A stretch of DNA of 64,000 nt, from contig JAIQFK010000022.1 of the NCBI GenBank assembly GCA_020073305.1, positions 57,506 to 121,505 on the forward strand, written 5' to 3'. The notes below the pieces were generated by a model, which did no database searches, had not been told where the DNA came from, and saw only the letters and a list, made by a program, of their open reading frames with translations. Every line of letters starts with the position of its first letter. Position 1 is the stretch's first letter. This stretch comes from Terriglobia bacterium. GTDB lineage: Bacteria; Acidobacteriota; Terriglobia; Bryobacterales; Bryobacteraceae. Positions 25,602 through 33,354 of this stretch are shown here, in pieces. A program made the position numbers and the translations under genes.

Positions 25602-26408
25602 TTAAATCGGTTCCTGGGAACGCGCCTGCCGCGCCATTTCCACAAGCACTCCTCTGGCATCGGCTGCATTTCTAACTTCCCTCAGAAAAGCCACTCTACG
25701 GCCGTGCATTCTGTCGCCGGACCTCAGCCGGAGATGGAAGCCAAGGCGGTCGACTGCGGTCACGACGGCCTCGTCGGCGGCCTCGCCTGCAAACCGCCGC
25801 ACGATCAGAAGGAGCGCATCGGCGTGATCGGTATTCAAGTGCTGGATGATTCCCGGCGCGGCCTCGGCCAGAGGGTCGGGTATGGCGCTTCCGTAGTCCC
25901 CGGCGGAGATCCATCCCATCACGCCAAAACCGCCGATGAAGTAAACGCCCGAGACCTCCAGCCGGCGGTAGGCAAAGTCGTTGTAGTCCTGCCAGTATTT
26001 TGCGTTCTCATGCCGTGAGAGGTATAGGTCTCGAACCTCCGCCCCGGGCACTTCCGTGACGGTGCCCAAGAGGGCCAAGCGCGCGGCGCCCAGGGGATCG
26101 CCGGAAACATCCGTCTGGGTGATGAGCAGGCTGGCGCGAGCATCCTGCTGGAGATTTTGGGTGTGCATCGCCATGCTGCTGATGAAAAAGATCGGCCGAC
26201 CAAGATCATCGTCGGCATAGGGCATCATGGAGCCGAATGGGAATCCTGGAAACTTCCGCGAATGTGTGGACAGACTACCGATGAGGCCGAGCGAAGCGAG
26301 CGTGCGCGCACGTTCGGCGAGTGAGGGCTCAGGAACGTCTGGAGGCGCGGGTCCCGGGCCGGCGTGTTGTCGGGTAGGCACGGTTCTATGGTAACCAACC
26401 TTTCTCAC
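25602..26408 (-). CDS. HugZ-like protein: pyridoxamine-phosphate-oxidase fold plus DUF2470
   Basis: A cytoplasmic protein of about 268 residues with a split-barrel flavin/haem-binding domain ('IGSLSTHSRKFPGFPFGSMMPY', 'SSMAMHTQNLQQDARASLLI') and a C-terminal DUF2470 domain ('IIQHLNTDHADALLLIV'). This architecture is that of HugZ/HutZ-type haem-handling proteins and of related general-stress proteins. The histidine in the DUF2470 'LNTDHAD' motif is a haem-ligand candidate in known relatives. The start is uncertain: GTG at 26408 (used here), TTG at 26423 or GTG at 26381; none has a good ribosome site. No haem-uptake genes lie beside it. Confidence 0.85.
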   Translation of the reverse strand: MRKVGYHRTVPTRQHAGPGPAPPDVPEPSLAERARTLASLGLIGSLSTHSRKFPGFPFGSMMPYADDDLGRPIFFISSMAMHTQNLQQDARASLLITQTDVSGDPLGAARLALLGTVTEVPGAEVRDLYLSRHENAKYWQDYNDFAYRRLEVSGVYFIGGFGVMGWISAGDYGSAIPDPLAEAAPGIIQHLNTDHADALLLIVRRFAGEAADEAVVTAVDRLGFHLRLRSGDRMHGRRVAFLREVRNAADARGVLVEMARQARSQEPI

Positions 26409-26515
26409 CAGGTCTGACGGCAACCGGAAAGGTGTGCGGATGGGCCGTCATCCAGGCGGGGCATCGAAAGGCTCGTTAGAACGCCGATCGATGCTCCGCG
26501 CGCCGCGCCACTCAC

Positions 26516-27361
26516 TCAATAACCGCTCATGGCAGTGTTGATCACATCCCACAGAGGCTTGGTCTTAGGAACCATATCCTGCTTGTAATACCACCAAAAG
26601 TAACCCCCAACGTAGCGCGGCGCATCAATCTTCAACCCGTAGTAACGTTTTACATATTGTTCCTTGCGGGCCTTGTACTTCGTCCCGCACTCTCCGAAAC
26701 CCAGTTTAGAATTCGGAAACATCACGGCAAGGCGTTGATATATTGTTGGCCAGTCCGGTTGTAGTCCTTTGCAGTCGTCTTCGTAATAGCTGACTAGTAC
26801 ATAGTCCAGTCCGGTCATCATCCGGCTTGGAATGTTGGCTTGTACCCAGGTAAACATCTCGTTCGATGGTTTCTTGGCACAGCCCTGGTTGTAATAGAGG
26901 GTGAGCTCAGTTGTTTTTCCAGCGTTCTTGATGATGTCGTAGGTGCCAGTCATTTTGGCCACAACATCGCTTGTATTCCCGAGCCAATCTCCGTTGATTT
27001 CATTTCCAATTTCCCAGATATCAACTTTATCGCCGAGCATATCCAGGTAATCATGAGTGCGGCCTATGTAGTCACTTACGGAGTACTTACGCATGGGAAA
27101 GGAATCAAGAATCTCTCCCATGATGTAACTGACCTTTTTAAGTTGGATAACCGCGTCCACGTATTGACTTGCCGGTACCTTTTCATCGAATACAATTCGA
27201 GTCGTGGGTTTTCTCCGGAGTCCACCTACCGAAGCCACGATGTCTTGTAAGTCTTTTGTGTTATCGATCGTTAGGCCGTACAGCGGATCTGGGACCTGGC
27301 TGAAAGCCGGCCCAGCGCAGGCCAGCCAGCCGGTTAAAAACAGAGAGAACAAGATTCTCAT
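26516..27361 (-). CDS. Secreted clan GH-A glycosidase-like protein in an AT-richer segment
   Basis: A 281-residue secreted protein with a signal peptide (FSLFLTGWLACAGPAFSQ). The clan GH-A acid/base signature appears as 'WEIGNEINGDW' (N120, E121) and the likely nucleophile as E224 in 'KLGFGECGTK'. The exact GH family is not recognised; GH39- or GH5-like are options. Cysteines at 161, 197 and 225 may form disulphides. The coding sequence uses visibly more A/T-ending codons than its neighbours, and the adjacent bases are also AT-rich, which suggests a transferred gene. It stands alone, without operon partners. Confidence 0.72.
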   Translation of the reverse strand: MRILFSLFLTGWLACAGPAFSQVPDPLYGLTIDNTKDLQDIVASVGGLRRKPTTRIVFDEKVPASQYVDAVIQLKKVSYIMGEILDSFPMRKYSVSDYIGRTHDYLDMLGDKVDIWEIGNEINGDWLGNTSDVVAKMTGTYDIIKNAGKTTELTLYYNQGCAKKPSNEMFTWVQANIPSRMMTGLDYVLVSYYEDDCKGLQPDWPTIYQRLAVMFPNSKLGFGECGTKYKARKEQYVKRYYGLKIDAPRYVGGYFWWYYKQDMVPKTKPLWDVINTAMSGY

Positions 27362-27443
27362 ACGATCTCCTTCACACCGGCCGGCCTTCTGAACTGGAGC
27401 CTTTGGAATATCGCCTTCAGCTACCGGTAGAACTAATATACCC

Positions 27444-28682
27444 TCAAGCCTTCGGCACTTTCTGCCTCGGCATTTGGTTTTTCCAGAAAGCCTCGTATTC
27501 GAAAACCGCGTCCTTGAGGGGAACGCCGCGCACGTCGATCTTGCTGAGGTCCGCGGAGCCGATTCCCACAGCTTCGCTCAGCAGCATCATGTTGTCGGCA
27601 TACTGGAAGGTCTCACCGGCAGGAGTCAGTTGCTCTTCAGGGTGATTCTCCGGGCCCTTGTAAAGGCGGTACGGGGCTTCATGCCGCCCGGCACGGGGAT
27701 TGTAACCCATCGTAGCCATCCCCACTGCGTCGGTGTTCACGCAATTCCATCCGGCAACCAGCAATCCGGGCTTGATGGGCCTGGCGCCGAGCACCCACGG
27801 ACCTTCTCCACCGACGGTGGATATGATGCCGTCGAGGATCGACAAATCGATCGGGCGCGCCCCGACAATGTCGACCAAAATGCGCGGCAGCCGCCAGCCC
27901 TCGTACCGGTTTGAGTTTGGGTCCAGCTCCTTTGGCGCGCCTGAAGGCGCCTGCACCTTGCCATAGTGGAATATGTCCTCGCGCCCTCCGTACAAGGCCG
28001 TAGGCGTGATGCCGAACATGTTCTTGATGGATAGGGTGACGCCCATCTCCTCGTGGTTCTTCATCTTGCCCAGGCTCACCAGAAAATCGCAGTCCTCGTA
28101 AGAGTGGTTCAGATTGAATGCCGGGAAAATGTAAGGTCGGGTCTTGACCTTGAAGGTCGCGTACTGCCCTCCCTGGCCGAGCCCATTGGTGTCTTCGAAT
28201 TCGACCAGCGGCGCGGCGTTTCTTAGCGCGGTCACGTCCCATCCGCCGGCGAGCAGTTTGTCTTCGAGCTTATAGCCCGGACGTCGGCCCCCGGCACTTT
28301 CCAATATCCGGATACGCTTGGCACCGAGCTTGCCAAACACCGCCGTTACCGCACCTACCACATTCGGATGCACCCAGTGCGTCTCGCCCGGCGTGTAGCC
28401 GTCGAAACGGCCGGCGCCGGTCAGGTTCACCTTTATCGTGACGGTCTTACCCTGCACCTGGCTCCGAATCCCGCCAATCTCATCGAACATCTGCTCGAAC
28501 CGGGCGACCAGATCCTCATCGTAGCTGCGAACCTTCGCAACAGATACAGCGGCCGCCGGAGCGGTACCTGCTGGGGTCGGCTGCATAGCTGCCTCAGCCC
28601 GCGTTGCAGCAATTGCACCTGCCGCCAAGCCGGAAACCATAAGCCAATCGCGCCGCGTGAAATTACCGTGAGCATCTTTCAT
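27444..28682 (-). CDS. DUF362 protein with Tat leader
   Basis: A 412-residue DUF362 (PF04015-type) protein. The start at 28682 has AAGGGA upstream and gives a twin-arginine-like leader 'FTRRDWLMVSGLAAGAIAA'. Family features are 'VTIKVNLTGAG' near residue 90, 'DFLVSLGKMKNHEEMGVT' (the conserved lysine/asparagine/histidine patch) and 'NMFGITP'. DUF362 members with added ferredoxin domains are iron-sulphur proteins; this one has no cluster motif, so its chemistry is unknown. A perfect 12-bp palindrome lies 29 bp upstream of the start. It is transcribed alone. Confidence 0.88.
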   Translation of the reverse strand: MKDAHGNFTRRDWLMVSGLAAGAIAATRAEAAMQPTPAGTAPAAAVSVAKVRSYDEDLVARFEQMFDEIGGIRSQVQGKTVTIKVNLTGAGRFDGYTPGETHWVHPNVVGAVTAVFGKLGAKRIRILESAGGRRPGYKLEDKLLAGGWDVTALRNAAPLVEFEDTNGLGQGGQYATFKVKTRPYIFPAFNLNHSYEDCDFLVSLGKMKNHEEMGVTLSIKNMFGITPTALYGGREDIFHYGKVQAPSGAPKELDPNSNRYEGWRLPRILVDIVGARPIDLSILDGIISTVGGEGPWVLGARPIKPGLLVAGWNCVNTDAVGMATMGYNPRAGRHEAPYRLYKGPENHPEEQLTPAGETFQYADNMMLLSEAVGIGSADLSKIDVRGVPLKDAVFEYEAFWKNQMPRQKVPKA

Positions 28683-28710
28683 GTGATTTCCCTTTCTGCC
28701 TCCCGCTCCC

Positions 28711-28722
28711 TGACTCGAGTCA
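28711..28722. promoter_or_regulatory. 12-bp perfect palindrome upstream of the DUF362 gene
   Basis: TGACTCGAGTCA is an uninterrupted dyad 29 bp upstream of the DUF362 start codon, in the place of an operator or the promoter's downstream part. A palindrome this short can occur by chance; only its position makes it worth noting. Confidence 0.28.
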
Positions 28723-29048
28723 CACCAGTCCTCGAGCATTCCAGCGAATTCCTGAACGCTATCGAGCCGAGCAAAGCAAGCTGGTAGCCACCCGCCCATT
28801 TGGCCTGAACGGGTTGCTCCAGGTCGCGGGCGAATCATCTCCAAATCCTTGCAAACGCGACATTTACCACCGGCTGAGCGACCGCAACAAGAATCAAGAG
28901 AACACAACCTCAGCGAATCGGTGCAGGCGGGCGCTGTGCGTGGCGCCCCACTCCGACCGAGGACAACCGCGCGGGGGCGTGGCTGTTCGAGGCTCGCTAT
29001 CTGAATGGGTTCATTCGACCGCCAGTAAGGGTTCGCGATCGAGTTTGC
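28723..29048. other. Intergenic region, 326 bp, nothing recognised
   Basis: No frame with a ribosome site or family resemblance, no hairpin followed by a T-run and no repeat was seen here. It separates two minus-strand genes, so it should hold the promoter of the DUF362 gene and the 3' end of the membrane-protein transcript. Confidence 0.5.
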
Positions 29049-29636
29049 TCAGTTCTTCCCCTTCGAAACGACTTCCACCGGCATGTGGCTGAGCTTCGCG
29101 TAGATATGGGCCCGTCGACGCAGGGGCCACCAATCGTAAAGATATATCTGCATCGGGCGCCACATCGCGACCCAGCCCGCGATCGTCAGACTTTCCCGCA
29201 AGACGCTGGCCCAGGTGCCTGCCTCACCAGGCAACAACGCCTTGCTGATAACAAGGCAGGCGGCCAAGCACGACAGCCCAATGGCCAGACTGGTCCGGCC
29301 CTGCTTCATCAGGCCTCTGAACTCCAAGTTAGTAAGTTCGGCGCGGTGGGTGAAGTGGTTGTGGACGGCCTGCCGGATCAGTTCCTTCGGGTCCTCCGCC
29401 GGCCACTGCTCCAGGTGCACACGCAGCCTCACCGGCGCGTCACGCGGGAACTCGTTCGCCCAACTGACGATGAATTCTTCCGCCTTGTCGTCGAGATCCT
29501 TCTCGATGAAGGGCGAAGGGTCCATCGAGTTGAAGAGTTGATCTATGTCACGCAGTTTCAGCTTGATGCTGTGCCAGTCCCCCTGGTCAGCCGCGAGATT
29601 GCCCGTGAGTCCCTCCTTGTTGATGGTGGACTGCAT
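29049..29636 (-). CDS. Hypothetical membrane protein, 195 residues
   Basis: The family is not recognised. The first 110 residues are soluble and highly charged; they contain 'FIEKDLDDKAEEFIVSWANE' and 'RLRVHLEQWPAEDPKELI', which look helical. Two hydrophobic segments follow: about 113-133 (SLAIGLSCLAACLVISKALL) and about 144-160 (the 'LTIAGWVAMWRPMQIYLY' region). A basic tail 'WWPLRRRAHIYAKLSHM' is typical of the cytoplasmic side. The ATG at 29636 is a clean start without a strong ribosome site. A role in membrane-linked signalling or transport is possible but not supported by context. Confidence 0.7.
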   Translation of the reverse strand: MQSTINKEGLTGNLAADQGDWHSIKLKLRDIDQLFNSMDPSPFIEKDLDDKAEEFIVSWANEFPRDAPVRLRVHLEQWPAEDPKELIRQAVHNHFTHRAELTNLEFRGLMKQGRTSLAIGLSCLAACLVISKALLPGEAGTWASVLRESLTIAGWVAMWRPMQIYLYDWWPLRRRAHIYAKLSHMPVEVVSKGKN

Positions 29637-29879
29637 CTGAAGACTGTCATCGCCTACGCGCAGCGCGAGTTTGACGAGGAGATGAAACCGCAGCGTGCGG
29701 GAACACCTATTCTACTGTGCGGATGGGCCAGAGAGGTCGGGGTACTCTGGGGCCTCCACCGAATACGGCACCATCGCCCCGTGAGCCGCGGAACAATCAG
29801 AAGAAGTCAACGCACCTAACCGCCACGCCCGCACCGCGGGCCTTCATTTTGCGAGCGGCGTGCCTCCGCTTCCGAGTCC

Positions 29880-30368
29880 CTATGCCTGTCCAGCAGCAGC
29901 GGCTTTCACTTTGCGGCGTTTCCGCCGAGCTGAGAGCCGCAAGAGCGCGCCCCAAGTTCGCCACGCCGCGCCAACTACCCGCATCATTTCCGTGCGGTCA
30001 AATGGCTTTGACAGCACATCATAGGCACCGAGGTTCAGGGCTTCGGCCCAAAGACGTTCGTCGGCAAGCCGGGAAGTGACGATAAGCGGCGGCGGATCGG
30101 GCAGAATGGCCACGTGCTCGAGCACGTTCTTCCACGAACCCGGCTGCAGATCGCGCTCGCAGACGACAACTTCGAATTGATGCTTCGGGAGAACGGCAAG
30201 TGCTGCGGCGAGAGTGGCGCAGGAGTTCACTGTGAATGTATAGCTTGGGTCTAGCGTTCCTTGCAGGCGATTGAGGATGTCTTTCAAAAGGAAGTGATCC
30301 TCTTCCATGGGGCTTATCGACAGGACCGGAACGATTCCGTTCGTCGTGATCTCGGGGGAGCTTTTCAT
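29880..30368 (-). CDS. Stand-alone response-regulator receiver domain
   Basis: A 162-residue REC-domain protein without an output domain. Expected positions are present: acidic residues EED at 22-24, phosphoacceptor D73 in 'VVCERDLQPG', T98 in 'LIVTSR' and K121 in 'VLSKPFDR'. The tail after residue 137 is very basic (LSARRKRRKVK), unusual for a CheY-like protein, and might contact nucleic acid or membrane. The start at 30368 was preferred because GAAGGA lies at the right distance; the longer frame needs a GTG at 30389. No cognate kinase is adjacent; the two sensor kinases at 41-47 kb lack a visible output regulator, but a link is speculation. Confidence 0.82.
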   Translation of the reverse strand: MKSSPEITTNGIVPVLSISPMEEDHFLLKDILNRLQGTLDPSYTFTVNSCATLAAALAVLPKHQFEVVVCERDLQPGSWKNVLEHVAILPDPPPLIVTSRLADERLWAEALNLGAYDVLSKPFDRTEMMRVVGAAWRTWGALLRLSARRKRRKVKAAAAGQA

Positions 30369-30435
30369 CAAAACATCCTTCGCACCCACGTCCGGGTTCT
30401 ATGACCGGAAAAGAACGCGGGGAAATAGGTGGCAG

Positions 30436-30642
30436 CTATGCTGTTTGGGTCTGTCCGTTTTTAAGGTCTTGTTCGGCTTGAGACCAATCCTCTTCGGGCG
30501 ATCCGATTGGACAACCCCTATCCAGCCAATGCAGGTAAGCGAGCCGTGCGATCTCCTCGCGGTCGGAACTGACCGCGTCGGGAATTTCTCCTGATCTGCC
30601 GTGCCTGCGCGGTTGGGACACGCTCCTCGTTTGTCTGGGCAT
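30436..30642 (-). CDS. DUF2934 small protein
   Basis: A 68-residue protein with the DUF2934 signature: 'REEIARLAYLHWLDRG' followed by 'GSPEEDWSQAEQDL'. Proteins of this family are short, cytoplasmic and of unknown function, common in Acidobacteriota and proteobacteria, often near stress or regulatory genes. It lies 67 bp upstream of the receiver-domain gene on the same strand, so the two could be co-transcribed. The start at ATG 30642 lacks a clear ribosome site. Confidence 0.68.
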   Translation of the reverse strand: MPRQTRSVSQPRRHGRSGEIPDAVSSDREEIARLAYLHWLDRGCPIGSPEEDWSQAEQDLKNGQTQTA

Positions 30643-31076
30643 CCTCGAATTCCTTCTCCCTTCAAGAATTGTGGCGCCGGCGTGCTCAACCTAAGGACAC
30701 GTGGAAGCATACGGGGAACCTAAGCACGCTATCGGTTCTCTGCTTCAGAATGCTTGCTGGGCTTGATTATTCCAATTGTCTGCTGCGCTGCTTGGAAGGT
30801 AAAGATTTTTTAATACGCAGTAGTCCGAATCGGACTACTGATCCGATTCGGACCAGATCATTCGAAGACGGCTTGCTTTGTAACACCAATGCAACATTCG
30901 CATGCGCGGTCATCTTTTCTTCCCTGGCCTTTGCACGCCTGTCATTGGATGCCGTTTGTGATAGCGTGATCGTCTGACGCCGACGTTTCTGTGTTCCAGT
31001 TGACGGATAACTTGCTCATCTTCAGTTTTCAAGGGCAAAGCCACACGGTGGATCGGCAAGTCCGCTTTAGCGAGAG
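30643..31076. other. Intergenic regulatory region, 434 bp, between divergent genes
   Basis: No gene is supported here; the 102-residue plus-strand frame 30669-30977 has no family resemblance. The region is AT-richer than its surroundings and contains a paired palindrome (30818-30853). It should carry the promoters of the DUF2934 gene (leftward) and of the GH36-like gene (rightward). Confidence 0.5.
30818..30853. repeat. Compound palindrome (possible operator)
   Basis: A hairpin of 10 bp stem (CAGTAGTCCG / CGGACTACTG, 30818-30827 with 30831-30840) around the loop AAT is followed at once by a second copy of the core in inverted orientation (ATCCGATTCGGAC, 30841-30853), which is complementary to GTCCGAATCGGA in the first part. 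Three related half-sites in 36 bp suggest a protein-binding site or alternative hairpins. No T-run follows in either direction, so a terminator is unlikely. Confidence 0.6.
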
Positions 31077-33206
31077 ATGAGTATGCACCGTGACTTCAGA
31101 CTCGTCTTCGTGCTGCTCGGCACGGCTGCGGTACTGCAGGCCGCGGATGTACAGATCCGCTCCCCGCGCATCCTGATCCACTTTGATCGGCAGCTCCGCA
31201 AGTCTATTCAATGGCTCGGCCAAGATGCCGGCACCATCGTGGCCTTCGATCCCTCTGTCCAGGACGGTCTTCGCGTGTCCGGTGTGGAATGCACGGCCTA
31301 TCCGCTGGATGCGGGCAAAACGTCCCAGAAGAGAGTGAGCGACCCGGAGTTCGGTCCCGCGCTCGAAACCATTTTGGGCGGCGCTCATATCGACAAGGAC
31401 AGGGGGCTTCGGATCGAACGCGAGATTCGGGTGCTTCTGCCCGACCGGTTTCCCGACGCCGTTCTGATGCAAACCACCTACCGTAACGCCGGGCACAGGT
31501 CGATCCATCTCGATGAGGTCTACAGCCAAAGGTTGCTGCTCGACCGCAAGCTTGCCGAGCCGCAACAAGCCTCTTACGCCTTCGCATCGTTTCAAGGAGG
31601 CGCTTACAAATGGGGCAATGAATACGCCGTCATACGCCTGCAACCCGGATTCCGGCAATCGAACTTCCAGGGAGTGGACGATGTGACCGGCGTTGAGGGC
31701 GTCGGAGGCGGAATGCCGATTGTGGACCTGTGGAGCCCGGTCATGGGCGTGGCGGTCGCGCACGTCGAGAAGGCTCCCCAGTGGATTTCGCTGCCGGTCG
31801 ACGTTCGCCCGGACCTGAAAGTCGAAGTGGCGCTCACCGAACGCCCGTTGGCGAAATTCCGGGAGCAGGAGTGGCTCAAGCCGGGCGAACGCTACCGTAC
31901 GGTGCTCACGGCCGTCATCTTTCATCAACTCGATTTTCACGATGCGCTGCGCACCTACGGGAACTTGCTCCGGGCGCGCGGCGTCGCCATCCCCGAGACT
32001 TCGCCGCCATCCGCATACCAGCCCTATTGGAAAAGCTGGGGCTACCAGCGTGACTTCACTCTCCAGCAGTTCCTGGATAAGTTGCCCGAACTCGAGTCTA
32101 TGGGTATACATATGGCCAATCTGGATGACGGTTGGCAGAATAACAACGGAGACTGGGAGCCCAACCGCGCTCCGGGTAAATTCCCAAAAGGCGCTCCCGA
32201 CATGGTGCAATTCGTTCAGGAGGTGCACCGGCGCGGTTTCCGTACGGGCTTGTGGTGGTATCCATTCGGCGTGAGCCCTGAGAGCCAGCTCGCGAAACAG
32301 AGGCCCGACCTTCTCGTCCAGGCCGAGGACGGCAGTCATCCGCTCGACATCAACGGCTATTACCAGCTTTGCCCCGCGTACGAACCGGCGCTCAACCGCG
32401 TACGGGAACTCGTTCTCCGCGCGGTGAAGGACTGGGACTTCGACGGACTCTACACCGATTTTCAAGGCTTGTCCGCCGTCCCTGCCTGCTTCAACCCTGC
32501 CCACCACCACCGGTCTCCGCTCGATTCGTTTCGGGCGGTGCCAAAGCTCTTCGAAACCATCTCGACCACGCTCCACGAACTGAAGAAGGATCCTTACAAC
32601 GAGGTATGCATTTGCTCGCTTCCCCACTCGCCCTACAACATGCCTTTCTACGACATCGCTAACGCATCCGATCCACTGACGCCCTGGCAGGTCCGCAGCC
32701 GCATCAAGGTGGAAAAAGCGATTCGCGGCGGCACGTTTGCCGTGGGGGACTGCTATCAGGTGCCGATCAGCGAATGGTACGGTTCGTCGGCGCCGGAGGC
32801 CTTCGAATCCGCCATTGGTACGGGCGGGCAGTTGACCACCTTTTACGCCAACCTGGACCAACGGCAGAAGGCCCTCTGGAATCGCTGGTTCCACGAATAC
32901 CCCGAGCTCGGCTTGAGCCACTCGGAGTACGTCAATCTCTATGACCTGGCCTTCGACAAACCCGAAGCTCACGTAGTGCGCAAGGGAAACGAAATCTACT
33001 ACGGCTTTTTTGCGGATTACTGGCCGCGCACGACCGCCATTGAATTACGCGGTTTAGACAAGGCACAGACCTATGAGGTGTACGACTATGGAAACCGCCG
33101 GATGCTGGGGCAGGTCAAAGGATCGGACCCGCGCATAAACGCCGGGTTCAAAGACAACCTGCTTTTGCGCGTCAGACCGGCCGCCTCAGGCGCGTCAACG
33201 CAATGA
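31077..33206 (+). CDS. Secreted GH36-like alpha-galactosidase-type enzyme
   Basis: A 709-residue exported enzyme of the GH36/GH27 clan (GH-D) type. A signal peptide (LVFVLLGTAAVLQAA) is followed by an N-terminal beta-sandwich (about 25-300), a TIM barrel (about 315-610) and a C-terminal beta domain. The barrel shows 'NLDDGWQNNNGDWEPN' at about 348-363 and the probable nucleophile D461 in 'DGLYTDFQGLS'. The substrate loop around 'NASDPLTPWQ' and 'FAVGDCYQ' may supply the acid/base aspartate. The nucleophile context differs from the classical 'KWDMN', so specificity for plain alpha-galactosides is not assured. ATG codons at 31077 and 31083 are both usable. It is transcribed alone from the palindrome-containing gap. 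Confidence 0.86.
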   Translation: MSMHRDFRLVFVLLGTAAVLQAADVQIRSPRILIHFDRQLRKSIQWLGQDAGTIVAFDPSVQDGLRVSGVECTAYPLDAGKTSQKRVSDPEFGPALETILGGAHIDKDRGLRIEREIRVLLPDRFPDAVLMQTTYRNAGHRSIHLDEVYSQRLLLDRKLAEPQQASYAFASFQGGAYKWGNEYAVIRLQPGFRQSNFQGVDDVTGVEGVGGGMPIVDLWSPVMGVAVAHVEKAPQWISLPVDVRPDLKVEVALTERPLAKFREQEWLKPGERYRTVLTAVIFHQLDFHDALRTYGNLLRARGVAIPETSPPSAYQPYWKSWGYQRDFTLQQFLDKLPELESMGIHMANLDDGWQNNNGDWEPNRAPGKFPKGAPDMVQFVQEVHRRGFRTGLWWYPFGVSPESQLAKQRPDLLVQAEDGSHPLDINGYYQLCPAYEPALNRVRELVLRAVKDWDFDGLYTDFQGLSAVPACFNPAHHHRSPLDSFRAVPKLFETISTTLHELKKDPYNEVCICSLPHSPYNMPFYDIANASDPLTPWQVRSRIKVEKAIRGGTFAVGDCYQVPISEWYGSSAPEAFESAIGTGGQLTTFYANLDQRQKALWNRWFHEYPELGLSHSEYVNLYDLAFDKPEAHVVRKGNEIYYGFFADYWPRTTAIELRGLDKAQTYEVYDYGNRRMLGQVKGSDPRINAGFKDNLLLRVRPAASGASTQ

Positions 33207-33354
33207 TTTCCTTCACCCCGCGCTTAGAACTTTGACGCCAACTTTTCGTGCATTTGGCGCCGCCGTCGACGACGCGCCCGATCAACGGCTGCGTGAGGGC
33301 GCGAACCAGTGTCCCCGTCGAGCCTGTGATCCCATACCCCCGGGGGGGAGGCCC

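Noticed and set aside
31028..31075. A leader sequence (GGCAAAGCCAC...GGTGG...GGCAAGTCCGC) reminiscent of a cyclic-di-GMP riboswitch
   Set aside because: The pairings needed for the GEMM fold could not be drawn, and the tetraloop-receptor parts are missing.
31029..32972. A 647-residue minus-strand frame opposite the GH36-like gene
   Set aside because: It is an antisense shadow of the GH36-like gene: high GC at third positions keeps the opposite strand open, and its product has no family resemblance.
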